Below are positions 8,292 to 16,617 of a DNA stretch of 29,535 nt, piece after piece. The DNA is from CAYQPF01 sp964419225 (GTDB taxonomy: Bacteria > Cloacimonadota > Cloacimonadia > Cloacimonadales > CAYQPF01). The stretch spans positions 1 through 29,535 of the forward strand of contig CAYQPF010000050.1 in NCBI GenBank assembly GCA_964419225.1, in the 5' to 3' direction. The translations under genes were made by a program, and so were the position numbers. Each line of letters begins with the position of its first letter. The first letter of the stretch is position 1. The notes below the pieces were generated by a model, which worked only from the letters and a program-made list of their open reading frames with translations, was not told where the DNA came from and searched no databases.

Positions 8292-8327
8292 ATGGACTCA
8301 ATGGACAGTATGGACGATATGGACAGG
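8292..8327 (+). repeat. ATGGACNNN 9-bp tandem array, copy 4
   Basis: Four exact 9-base units: ATGGACTCA, ATGGACAGT, ATGGACGAT, ATGGACAGG. This is the cleanest of the four arrays, and its flanks match copy 2. Confidence 0.88.
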
Positions 8328-8446
8328 AAGGGAATTGAGAGTTGAGAGTGGGCGGAAATTGACAATTGGATGAGATGCTTTTCGGTACACTGACTTGCAC
8401 CGACGCTGAATAGATATCAGGCTTCAGTCGTCAGGCGTCAGAGGAA

Positions 8447-8495
8447 AAATGCTAAACCCGCAGGCAAGTATTAAGGAGAGAGTGGGCAGGGAGAA
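8447..8495 (+). repeat. Local ~50-bp direct repeat, copy B
   Basis: Second copy of 8217-8266, with one base fewer near its left end. Confidence 0.85.
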
Positions 8496-8605
8496 GGAAT
8501 AAGTACATAGCAATTGAGGATTGGGGAGATTCTTTTCTTGCCAAAAAAAGCAAACACGATTAAGAGTGGTTATGGTTAAGGCCTTTTCTAAATTAGTTAA
8601 TAATT

Positions 8606-8618
8606 GGAGGAAAAAATA
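8606..8618 (+). promoter_or_regulatory. Shine-Dalgarno GGAGG followed by an ATA codon where ATG is expected
   Basis: GGAGG at 8606-8610, five A residues, then ATA at 8616-8618, followed in frame by AAT AAA ATA. Other genes here have purine box, A-rich spacer, then ATG (for example GAGGAAAAATG at 16814-16824). No ATG or GTG lies at a workable distance. The in-frame TTG at 8604 lies before/overlaps the box, and the TTG at 8628 is 17 bases past it. Confidence 0.6.
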
Positions 8619-10175
8619 AATAAAATATTGGTTATCAGTGCTATTCTGTTAGCTTACACCGGTATCTTTGCCCAGATAGAAATGCAAACTTTAATGAGTT
8701 TTGTATCACCGGTAGATTATACTCTTTACGGACACACTGGACTATCTGCAAAAATTAATGGTAATGGCGATCTCAACGGAGATGGTTTCAATGATATTGT
8801 TATTGTAGGACACCCCATAGGTGAACCACAATGGCAAACCAAGCTGTATATTTATTTAGGAGGTTCAACTCCCGACAGCATTGCTGATTATATAATTGAA
8901 GATCCACAAGCAACCTCTAACAGAGGTAATTTTGGTACATCAATAGCTTTTGGCAACGACATAAACGGAGATGGTATAGATGATCTTGTTGTAGGAAATC
9001 CCAATGCCGGATATAATGGTGAAGGGAAAGTATATATCTATTTTGGGTCTGAGCAAATACATACAATACCAGATATAGTTCTTGAAGGATGGAATTATGC
9101 AGAAGATAGTTTTGGGCTGAAATTCGGATTTAAAATAGACACTTCCGGTGATTTCAATGGAGACGGATTTCATGATCTGGTGGTTTCTTCAACAGGACCA
9201 TCCTTTTATTTTAACGGCCAGATAGACATTTTTTGGGGAGGGCCTGCTTTTGATACAATAGCAGATTGGCATCATCAAGGTACTGAACTTGAATTCTTTG
9301 GTTATGCAATAGCTGTAGGAGATTTTAGCGGAGATGGGGAGCCTGATTTAGCAGTTTCATCCAGAGCGTCTGACATGGATACCTACGAAATTTATTCAGG
9401 AGGGTCTGTAATGGATAACATTCCGGAATTCACTCAAACAGTATCTTCCAGTCACATTATTAAAATGATAATGAATGGTGACTTGGAAAATGATGGTTTC
9501 GATGATCTTTTCGTTTACAGTACTGGTTTGTATTTTCAGCATGGATCTTCAGACTTTGCAGGTGGTCTTTTATTATTTCCGGAAATAGATATTAATGGGA
9601 ATATCTGTAGTTTTTTTTATTCCCGGTTTAATAATAATGATTACTTAACAGTTTCAATGCCTATGGACTCAATTATTTATATCCTGAGCTGCGATTCTCA
9701 GGATGTGGTTTTCCCGATATACACAGTAAATAGTGATAATAATCACCTGGGTCGTAGTGAGATGGGATATTTTTTGGGTGATTGTAATGGAGATGAGAAT
9801 AATGAGTTCATCATATCGACATGGAATAACGATGTCTGCTACTTCAAAGTCTTTACTACCGAACTAAATGCAAATGATGACCATACTGAAGCAACAAGTT
9901 CCATCACCGCTATATGTTACCCCAATCCTACATCTTTAGGTTCTAATATTAGTTTCAGTTTGCAAAAGTCTCAAAAAGTCGATATTGTTCTCTATAATTC
10001 TAAGGGACAAAGAGTTAAAACAATTAGTCAAAACACATCTTTCAAGTCAGGGAGTCATCAGCTCTATTGGGATGGGAAAGATGAAAATCAACGAAAATGT
10101 GCATCAGGCATTTATTTTCTTCACATTCTAGGAGATAAAAGCCGGATTGTGAAAAAAATAATGCATCTAAAATGA
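8616..10175 (+). CDS. FG-GAP/integrin-alpha-like beta-propeller surface protein with C-terminal sorting module
   Basis: Starting at the ATA of 8616 (see the ribosome-binding site) gives 519 residues opening with a textbook signal peptide (NK, then ILVISAILLAY, then TGIFAQ). Starting at TTG 8604 would add MEEK and lose the box. At least six FG-GAP-type calcium motifs follow, spaced about 60 residues apart for the first five: GDLNGDGFND (~51), NDINGDGIDD (~114), GDFNGDGFHD (~178), GDFSGDGEPD (~235), GDLENDGFDD (~288) and GDCNGDENNE (~388). This predicts a seven-bladed integrin-alpha-like propeller used in adhesion or ligand binding. Residues ~430-519 are the FlgD-Ig/type-IX-like sorting module (CYPNPTS, YNSKGQRVKTI, YWDGKDENQRKCASGIYF, KKIMHLK). 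A repeat element begins at the base after the stop. If ATA is not used, the gene may be newly silenced. Confidence 0.82.
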   Translation: MNKILVISAILLAYTGIFAQIEMQTLMSFVSPVDYTLYGHTGLSAKINGNGDLNGDGFNDIVIVGHPIGEPQWQTKLYIYLGGSTPDSIADYIIEDPQATSNRGNFGTSIAFGNDINGDGIDDLVVGNPNAGYNGEGKVYIYFGSEQIHTIPDIVLEGWNYAEDSFGLKFGFKIDTSGDFNGDGFHDLVVSSTGPSFYFNGQIDIFWGGPAFDTIADWHHQGTELEFFGYAIAVGDFSGDGEPDLAVSSRASDMDTYEIYSGGSVMDNIPEFTQTVSSSHIIKMIMNGDLENDGFDDLFVYSTGLYFQHGSSDFAGGLLLFPEIDINGNICSFFYSRFNNNDYLTVSMPMDSIIYILSCDSQDVVFPIYTVNSDNNHLGRSEMGYFLGDCNGDENNEFIISTWNNDVCYFKVFTTELNANDDHTEATSSITAICYPNPTSLGSNISFSLQKSQKVDIVLYNSKGQRVKTISQNTSFKSGSHQLYWDGKDENQRKCASGIYFLHILGDKSRIVKKIMHLK

Positions 10176-10246
10176 GGACTAGCGTCCAGCATATGGTTCT
10201 GATAACATATTTCAGGTGTTGACATTCTCAGACCTATAGTCATTGA
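10176..10246 (+). repeat. Stop-codon-adjacent repeat element, copy 1
   Basis: GGACTAGCGTCCAGCA starts at the base after the TGA. ATGGTTCTGATAACA (10193-10207) and CCTATAGTCATTGA (10233-10246) follow. The same three blocks occur in order at 16617-16704. GGAC-tagc-GTCC can pair as a 4-bp stem. Confidence 0.75.
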
Positions 10247-10260
10247 ATATTATTTCTGAT

Positions 10261-10745
10261 TTGACCCACCAGTCTCCGAAAATTGAGCCACAGATATCCT
10301 GAAAATGAGCCACCCAATATTCTATACTGATCCATCAAAATAATAATAATAAGTTTTACTACATAGTTTTTAAAATCACACTGTTCAAGCACTTTAGAAG
10401 TAGTATCTATACAACAATTGATGAGAAAATGCTTCGCATTTGAGTTTTCTAAGGAATCTGCCAAAATGAGCAATGCAGGAAGCAGAATCCTTACGAATTC
10501 CACCTGCTTACCCATTCAGGGTTTGAATATACCTGGCAAGTTGCTCTCCAGCAGAGCTTGCTTCCATTTCTTCAAACATATTGATTTAATCAGCAAAGGG
10601 TGTTTTTTCAATATTAGTTTTGTGGAACTGTTTTTCAGATGGTATGTTTTTAAACAGAATATTTATATGTGGTTCCGTTCAGGAGATTGTGTGGCTCAAA
10701 TTTAGGATGTGTGGCTCAAAATAAATGTAACAGGTGGCTTTTTTG
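10261..10745 (-). mobile_element. Decayed IS21-like element bounded by multiple terminal repeats
   Basis: The left end (10261-10315) carries three units ending (G)A(G/C)CCAC: GACCCACC, TTGAGCCACAG, ATGAGCCACCC. The right end (10690-10745) carries the inverse: GTGGCTCAAA at 10691 and 10711, then GGTGGCTT at 10733. The two ends align as imperfect inverted repeats of about 55 bases. Multiple terminal repeats of the GTGGCTCA type are characteristic of IS21-family (istA/istB) elements. The ~375-bp interior has only broken minus-strand frames (a 23-residue piece starting at 10579, then another frame at 10515-10240), so no working transposase remains. The family assignment is from memory of end structure. 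Confidence 0.6.
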
Positions 10746-10920
10746 AGGATAATATTCACCTTATCCGATAGGATAACAGATTATAGGTATAGAGAAGGAG
10801 ATACTTTCCGAGAATTATTTAACAGAGATGCACAGGACGTGATTTAATGGTGAATTATGAATGAGGAAGAAAATTGGGAGAATATTAGTAGTTTAATGCA
10901 GGAATAGGTATCCTGACGGC

Positions 10921-10972
10921 TTTAACCACCCCGTCAGCAAGCTGCTACCCCTCCAATGGATGGGAATTTCGG
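10921..10972. repeat. Dispersed repeat, copy 2 (see 733-786)
   Basis: Identical to 733-754 over its first 22 bases. The hairpin that is perfect in copy 1 is reduced here to CCCCTCC-aatgga-TGGG, so this copy has decayed. Confidence 0.75.
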
Positions 10973-11537
10973 AAAATAAGCCAAGATATCATTTAACCTT
11001 TTTGGTTCCGGCTTGCCTATGTTAGGTTTTTAACCACTAATGGATACTTATTTGCACGAATAGGGTGAGAGAGAATATATTTAACTAACATATTCATAAT
11101 AATTGTCCTATAATATGAGCAAATGGGTATTTTCAATTATATAAACTTTTAAAATAAAAGAATTAATTAAGCCATAATACAATTACATTTTTATGAAAAT
11201 TTTTATATATTTCTTGACTTGTTAGTGCTGATTTTGTCTTTGTGTTGCCAAGCAAAATGAATTTGGAGCAAACTATGATGAAGGGTTATTATGGCATGAT
11301 GATGCCAAATGTTGGAAGAGGTGTTCTATTATCAAAATTTCTGAACTTTTGTATTCCTTTTCAATTCATGAAACACTTTACACCTAAACTGCCATTAAAA
11401 AGATTCGCCAACTCAACTCACTCAGAAATTATCTCTTATCTTTTATCTCTTAACTTGTCCCAGACTCAATCCTATTTCCTGTTTTCTCCCTTCTCCCAAC
11501 TCATAACTCAGTCCTATGTACTCAATCCTATAGTATT

Positions 11538-11547
11538 CCCCCCCCCC
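11538..11547 (+). repeat. Homopolymer of ten C
   Basis: Ten consecutive C in an otherwise A/T-rich spacer, about 300 bases upstream of the lipoprotein start at 11843. Confidence 0.9.
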
Positions 11548-11842
11548 ATTTTCAGCTAAAACATTACTTTTCAACACTTTACACTTACATACAAATCACT
11601 CATACAAACATAAAACTCTTACTGAACACATTACAATCAAATTATCTTTTATCTCTTCCCAGATCTCTTTCTTCACTTCCTTTCCCGAAACTCACAATTT
11701 ACAATTTGATGTTTTCTCCAACCTTAATACTAAATGTCCAATCCTGTCTCATTTGGTTTCTCAACTCATGCTTAAATATGCTAAACTGCTTAAGTGATTA
11801 TTTTAAAAAATCAAAAACGATAAATTACATAAAGAGGTATAT

Positions 11843-12985
11843 ATGAAAAAAAGAAATATGCTACGTTTAAATCTGCTATTGATCGTATTTATAATAACTT
11901 CATGCAATTTGTTTACTAATACGAATAAAAGCGATGGCAAGACAATAGTCTGGAAAAAGAAGAATTCTCCTATTGAAATAGGTACATGTTTTGTCGTTCA
12001 AAAAGATGAAACACTGATTATAGAACCTGGTGTTGAAATTCGATTTCGTGGCCTTGATGAACCGGGAGATGATATTGATTCTGTATCGATGCTTAAAAAT
12101 TTAAATAAAAACCTAAAAACTAATTCTGATATCATTACCAAAGCAGATCCTCTATTAGGTTGGATATTAGTAGAAGGAAAAATAATCGCAAATGGGAAAC
12201 CAGATAATCGTATTACTTTTTGCAGTTACCCACTAAATAATAATTTTTTTTATTCCGGGAATATAGTTTGTAGGCCTAATTCAAAAGCAGAATTTTCTTT
12301 TTGTAATTTTTCGAATCTCAAAATTACAAAAACTGAAACCACTACTAGTTATTATGGCTCAATAAATTTCTCAAACTCAGCTGCAGAAATCAGTGATTGT
12401 ATTTTTGACAGTTTATGTAGTAACATTATGGTAAATGACAATACAAGTTTAATATTGTATAGAAATGAGTTCAACAATAGAGTTACTGGCATTCGTATGG
12501 ATCATTCCAATATTTTTATATATAATAATTTGTTCAACAATAGATATATTCCAATCAGCATCAGAAACGGTTCAAGCCCTACAATAATCAATAACACATT
12601 TATCAAAGTCTCACATTGCTTTGAAAACTACAAAAGCAGTCCCAAAATTTACAATAATATCTTTTACGGAATCAGGGACCATTTATATTTGTTCACTTGG
12701 GGTGATACATCCAATATTGATTATAACTATTTCTATTATAATAAGCCCCTTCCACTTGGGTATTTCAAAAAACACAATGCCTATAATATTGATCCACTTT
12801 TCATAGATGCACTTAATGGAAATTATCGACTGAAGGAAAATTCTCCCTGCATTAATTCTGGAAAAAACAATATAGTTAATAACCCAAATTTCAATATGGA
12901 TTATTATGGCAATAGCAGAGAAGTAAATGAATTAATAGATATCGGCATGTCCGAATATCAAAATAAAAAAAGGAGAAGTAAATGA
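11843..12985 (+). CDS. Beta-helix lipoprotein, 380 aa
   Basis: ATG at 11843 follows an AAAGAGG box. MKKRN, a hydrophobic stretch and the lipobox IITSC, with Cys21, mark a lipoprotein signal peptide. Residues ~40-100 (the IVWKKKNSPIEIG to LIIEPGVEIRF region) resemble the capping start of a right-handed beta-helix. From ~120 to 330 there are N-rich rungs (NNLFNNRYI, NNTFIKVSH, NNIFYGIRD), and the helix closes with IDPLFIDALNGNYRLKENSP followed by CINSG. This is the usual ending of pectate-lyase-like surface proteins. No active-site residues can be assigned. The TGA at 12983-12985 overlaps the ATG of the next gene by four bases (ATGA), so translation is probably coupled and the two products are likely to act together at the cell surface. 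Confidence 0.85.
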   Translation: MKKRNMLRLNLLLIVFIITSCNLFTNTNKSDGKTIVWKKKNSPIEIGTCFVVQKDETLIIEPGVEIRFRGLDEPGDDIDSVSMLKNLNKNLKTNSDIITKADPLLGWILVEGKIIANGKPDNRITFCSYPLNNNFFYSGNIVCRPNSKAEFSFCNFSNLKITKTETTTSYYGSINFSNSAAEISDCIFDSLCSNIMVNDNTSLILYRNEFNNRVTGIRMDHSNIFIYNNLFNNRYIPISIRNGSSPTIINNTFIKVSHCFENYKSSPKIYNNIFYGIRDHLYLFTWGDTSNIDYNYFYYNKPLPLGYFKKHNAYNIDPLFIDALNGNYRLKENSPCINSGKNNIVNNPNFNMDYYGNSREVNELIDIGMSEYQNKKRRSK

Positions 12986-15900
12986 AGAAACTAATTCTCG
13001 CTGTGATTATTTTCCTAAGCATATTCAATGCTTGGGCTCTTGATCAAATTGAATCTTTGAATCTTGGCCCACAAACTTGCACCAGGCCCCGTTATCCTGA
13101 GCCAACAAAACATGAGGATTATAAAAAATTGGAAGATGTGCCTCATTACTTGTGGTCTTTTGGCTGTTTTCCAACTGCCGCAGCAATGCTAATAGCCTAC
13201 TATCAAAATCATGGAGGTGATTGGAGTTATTTATATCCTCAACGTAACTATTATACTACAGAAACGTGGAATTGTAATTATACTTTTGGACACTACGGTG
13301 GTGATCAAAGTTTATGGTATAATAACATTTCTGCAACATGTCAACTCAATCAAGTGTATTATTCGGATTATGGTAATGTAGGGGATTATTGGGTTGGTGT
13401 AGATGACTATACCACTGATCCATACTCTTTAGCAGGTAGAACTGAGCATTCTCCCGATTGTATTGCTGATTATGCAAATACAAGTATTAAAAATCGTGGA
13501 AATGCAGATGGAGCAACAACAATTTCATGCAATTCTGGAGGATTAAAAAAATATTACTATGATTTGGTTTCTATAGGAGACCAACAGGTAGACGCAAATG
13601 GTGATCCACTACCTGTAACATTGGGACCTGTCGGCTTAGCAGATTTTTTAACCAACTATTGCAGCGGAGCTTCACTCGATGAGGTATTTAGTCAGAGAAG
13701 AGCCGGGTACGCTGGAGATCTGGCTGGTTTCACATTTATGGAATACAAAGCTTTTATTGATGAAGGAAAACCTATTCTATTTGATGTTATAGAAACAAAT
13801 GTTACCAACCCTAGACATCATACAATTATTGGTATTGGGTATTTATGGGATTCTGATGTTAGTGGATCTGAGCAAGTTATTTATTTAGATACTTGGTGTT
13901 GTGTTGAACATGCTATGTCTTGGAATGGGACAAGTTCGAATAGTTGTATTAATGGAAATGCAACATATACATTTGAAATAAAGTCTGCACAAGTTGTAAC
14001 TTTATATGGTACTGTTGGTATAGAAGACTATGTTCTAATTACTAATCCAACCAGTCAAACAGTCAGTATGAATCCAGGTGCAACTCAAAGCGTTACAGCC
14101 CAATTTTATGACGAAGATAGCCCACCAGTAGATAACATAGCAAATTGGAGTTATTCTTTTGAGTTACTTCATAGTGCAGGTGCTTACAGCGTTAGTTCCG
14201 GATCGGTATCCTCCACAAGCAGTACATACACACGTTCCTTCACAGCTCCCACCAGTGCTCAGTTAACGGCCTTAGGTTATTCTTGGTCCAGAGATACCAA
14301 TGGATACATTAAGGGGAGAATCAAAATTACAGGAACAGATAGTGATGGAGTTTCACATGAAGCAGAGCGAACAGTTTCATTAAGTTATTTGCCTGAAAAA
14401 CCACTGGTATATGATAATTGCCAATATGGCTCAAATGTTATATTAACTGTCCGGGCAAATGGTGCTACGTCCTTAAAACTTTATTATGGGACTACTTCAG
14501 GAGGACCATACAATGGAACAGGAGCTACAAATGGACCTTCTCCTTTTACTGTCAGTAGTGATAATACTATCAATATTGGAAACCTGACTCCGAATGTGAC
14601 CTATTATTTTAAAATCAAAGGAATAAATGGAGCTGGCGAGAGTGTTTATTCAGATCAGTTTACTTATAAACCTGTCACTGCATCAGGGACACTGGCAGTC
14701 AATGAAACTTGGAATTGCAATGTTTATCTTCTTAGTAATTTAACAGTACCTTCAGGTAAAACGCTAACTATTGCAAGTAATAAACAAGCAAAACTCTGTA
14801 ATTCTTCGGTATTAACAGTAAATTCAGGAGGCACCTTAACAATAAGCTCCGGGGCAAAGATTAAAGGTGAAACTCTATCCTCAATATCACCAGCTGTTAC
14901 AGGCAATTCAATAAATGTAAATGGCACATTGGTAATTAACGGAAATGTTGAGTTTTTAACGGATGGAAACAAAAAATGGGATGGATTAAAAATTACTAAC
15001 CATACTAATGCTTTGACTTTTAGTAACACAAAATTCACCAATTGTTCTTTAAATTTGGTTAATACTCAGTCAACCATAACCGGAGCTACTTTTACTAATT
15101 CCAATTTAACAACTACTGAAAAGAGTATTAATCTTACCAATTCGGCATTTATTCAAAGCCCCATAACAGCGACACGGCTTTCCACAACAGGTTCGGCAAC
15201 AGCAACAGTATCAAATTGCAATATTAATACTTCAACCTTAACCGGAAAGAATGGTGTGTATATTTTAGGTTATAATATTGCTAATGTTAGTAGTAATGTT
15301 ATTGAAGCAAAACAGTATGGAATATATTTGAAGGAAGTATCCAGCAGTACAGTTAGTAACAATACAATACAGAATTCTATGATCGGTGTCTGTTTGTACC
15401 ATTCAACAGCGAACATTACGGGATCTAATATAGTCAAAAATAATCAAAGAGGTATTTATGCTTTGAATAGCAGTGTTTGGAGTCTGGTAGGGAATCAGAG
15501 TACACCATTGCAAACAATCAATGACAACACTCTGGAAGAAGTTAAATTCAACTATGACAGTGTTCCATTTAATGCATGTTACAACAAGATTTATGATATT
15601 GATGAATTAACAACAAGCGTGTTTGTGTCAGTAGCCAATATGAGTGCCACAAATATTGACTTCAAGAACAATTATTGGGGACCTGGTGCGACTCCCGATG
15701 TATCAAGAATACCAGTGTCAGCCAATTTTAGTCCGATAAACGGGTTCTTGTATTCACCAGTTTGGAATCCCGGAGTAATTACAATGGCTTCTAATTCACA
15801 AGTCAAGGACTTGTTTTTACAAGCCTTGAGTATGGAAACTGATGCCAAAACTAATAATTATGATGAAGCAGAAGCTCTTTATAAGTCAATAATTAGTAAT

Positions 15901-16617
15901 TATCCTGACTCTTATTTTAGCTCATTAGCTGCAGCTCAGTTGTTAAGGGTCTATGAAAAAAATAATCAGGATTACGAGAATTTGTGTAATTATTATCTTA
16001 CTCAACAAAATAATGAATTAGCAGATTACTCTTTCTATTTATCTAATTACACAAAGCTTAAGTCAGATCAGTATCAATCTGCTATTGAGGGATTTGAAGA
16101 GATTTTGGACAATCCACCAACTTTAGCTGATTCGGTTTACTCTGCCATTAATATCGGGTATTCTTATCTTATGATGCAAAATAATACAGGAAAGTTTGAT
16201 TATGATGGACGTTATTTTTCACTGAAGCCAAGCTCAATGGAAAAATATTTATTAATGGAAAATGATTTACTGAGTTTACTGACCAATGATAAATCAGATA
16301 ACGATCCCGATCATGGAAATAATCCAAACGATCTTTGCCCAAGTATGGTTTTGAACAATAATTTCCCAAATCCATTTAATCCCAGTACTACAATTTCATT
16401 CAGCATTCCAACAGATGCCAAAGTTGAACTGGAAATATTTAATATTAAGGGACAAAAAGTTCGAACCTTAACTAAAGAAGTAATGACAAAAGGCAATCAT
16501 AATGTTATTTGGAATGGTGATAATAATAGCAATCAACCAGTGTCTTCAGGCATTTATTTCTACAAATTAACATCTGGTAATCAAACAATTACTAAGAAAA
16601 TGATAATGATAAAATAG
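12982..16617 (+). CDS. Secreted multidomain C39-like cysteine protease / beta-helix protein with sorting module, 1211 aa
   Basis: The start is set by the 4-base overlap with the lipoprotein and an AGGAGA box. Residues 1-19 are a signal peptide. Residues ~50-330 look like a papain-like C39-family peptidase: WSFGC62FPTAAAMLIAYY with candidate nucleophile Cys62, H279-H280-TIIGIGY with the candidate His, and YLD303TW with the candidate Asp. A fibronectin-like domain covers ~470-560 (PNVTYYFKIKGIN). A right-handed beta-helix covers ~575-935, and a short alpha-helical TPR-like region ~943-1080 (AEALYKSIISNYPDS). The last ~90 residues are the sorting module (FPNPFNPSTTISF, FNIKGQKVRTL, WNGDN, SGIYFYKL, KKMIMIK). 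Export to and attachment at the outer surface is the likely fate. The protease assignment rests on motif order and spacing; a transglutaminase or inactive homologue is possible. A repeat element starts at the stop codon. Confidence 0.85.
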   Translation: MKKLILAVIIFLSIFNAWALDQIESLNLGPQTCTRPRYPEPTKHEDYKKLEDVPHYLWSFGCFPTAAAMLIAYYQNHGGDWSYLYPQRNYYTTETWNCNYTFGHYGGDQSLWYNNISATCQLNQVYYSDYGNVGDYWVGVDDYTTDPYSLAGRTEHSPDCIADYANTSIKNRGNADGATTISCNSGGLKKYYYDLVSIGDQQVDANGDPLPVTLGPVGLADFLTNYCSGASLDEVFSQRRAGYAGDLAGFTFMEYKAFIDEGKPILFDVIETNVTNPRHHTIIGIGYLWDSDVSGSEQVIYLDTWCCVEHAMSWNGTSSNSCINGNATYTFEIKSAQVVTLYGTVGIEDYVLITNPTSQTVSMNPGATQSVTAQFYDEDSPPVDNIANWSYSFELLHSAGAYSVSSGSVSSTSSTYTRSFTAPTSAQLTALGYSWSRDTNGYIKGRIKITGTDSDGVSHEAERTVSLSYLPEKPLVYDNCQYGSNVILTVRANGATSLKLYYGTTSGGPYNGTGATNGPSPFTVSSDNTINIGNLTPNVTYYFKIKGINGAGESVYSDQFTYKPVTASGTLAVNETWNCNVYLLSNLTVPSGKTLTIASNKQAKLCNSSVLTVNSGGTLTISSGAKIKGETLSSISPAVTGNSINVNGTLVINGNVEFLTDGNKKWDGLKITNHTNALTFSNTKFTNCSLNLVNTQSTITGATFTNSNLTTTEKSINLTNSAFIQSPITATRLSTTGSATATVSNCNINTSTLTGKNGVYILGYNIANVSSNVIEAKQYGIYLKEVSSSTVSNNTIQNSMIGVCLYHSTANITGSNIVKNNQRGIYALNSSVWSLVGNQSTPLQTINDNTLEEVKFNYDSVPFNACYNKIYDIDELTTSVFVSVANMSATNIDFKNNYWGPGATPDVSRIPVSANFSPINGFLYSPVWNPGVITMASNSQVKDLFLQALSMETDAKTNNYDEAEALYKSIISNYPDSYFSSLAAAQLLRVYEKNNQDYENLCNYYLTQQNNELADYSFYLSNYTKLKSDQYQSAIEGFEEILDNPPTLADSVYSAINIGYSYLMMQNNTGKFDYDGRYFSLKPSSMEKYLLMENDLLSLLTNDKSDNDPDHGNNPNDLCPSMVLNNNFPNPFNPSTTISFSIPTDAKVELEIFNIKGQKVRTLTKEVMTKGNHNVIWNGDNNSNQPVSSGIYFYKLTSGNQTITKKMIMIK

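Larger units (their letters stand above)
7925..8603. other. Repeat-filled spacer between the SNF2 gene and the FG-GAP gene
   Basis: No gene. It holds a CGAATT 9-bp array (7952-7978), two ATGGACNNN arrays (8012-8056, 8292-8327), a perfect GGGCGAAC hairpin followed by T-rich DNA (8081-8108) and a ~50-bp direct repeat (8217-8266 and 8447-8495). A TCAG-rich run (about 8419-8443) is also present. Confidence 0.75.
10176..11842. other. 1.67-kb spacer without a convincing gene
   Basis: It contains the downstream element shared with 16617 (10176-10246), an IS21-like relic (10261-10745), a TTATCC-gata-GGATAA hairpin (about 10761-10776), the second copy of the dispersed repeat (10921-10972), and from ~11400 a pyrimidine-rich stretch of repeats in the opposite orientation to the purine-rich ones at 4080-4160. 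A run of ten C lies at 11538-11547. Open frames at 10418-10705 and 11242-11559 run through these repeats and look non-coding. Confidence 0.7.

Noticed and set aside
7952..8327. CRISPR array
   Set aside because: The repeats are only nine bases with three-base variable parts; there are no 25-35-base spacers and no cas genes.
10418..10705. 95-residue plus-strand open frame
   Set aside because: It spans the IS-like relic antisense to the likely transposase direction and reads into the terminal repeats.
11242..11559. 105-residue plus-strand open frame
   Set aside because: Its second half is translated pyrimidine-rich spacer repeat and the C run; there is no ribosome-binding site or recognisable fold.
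14724..15041. 105-residue minus-strand frame inside the protease/beta-helix gene
   Set aside because: Antisense to a well-supported secreted protein; its composition is that of a reverse-frame shadow.
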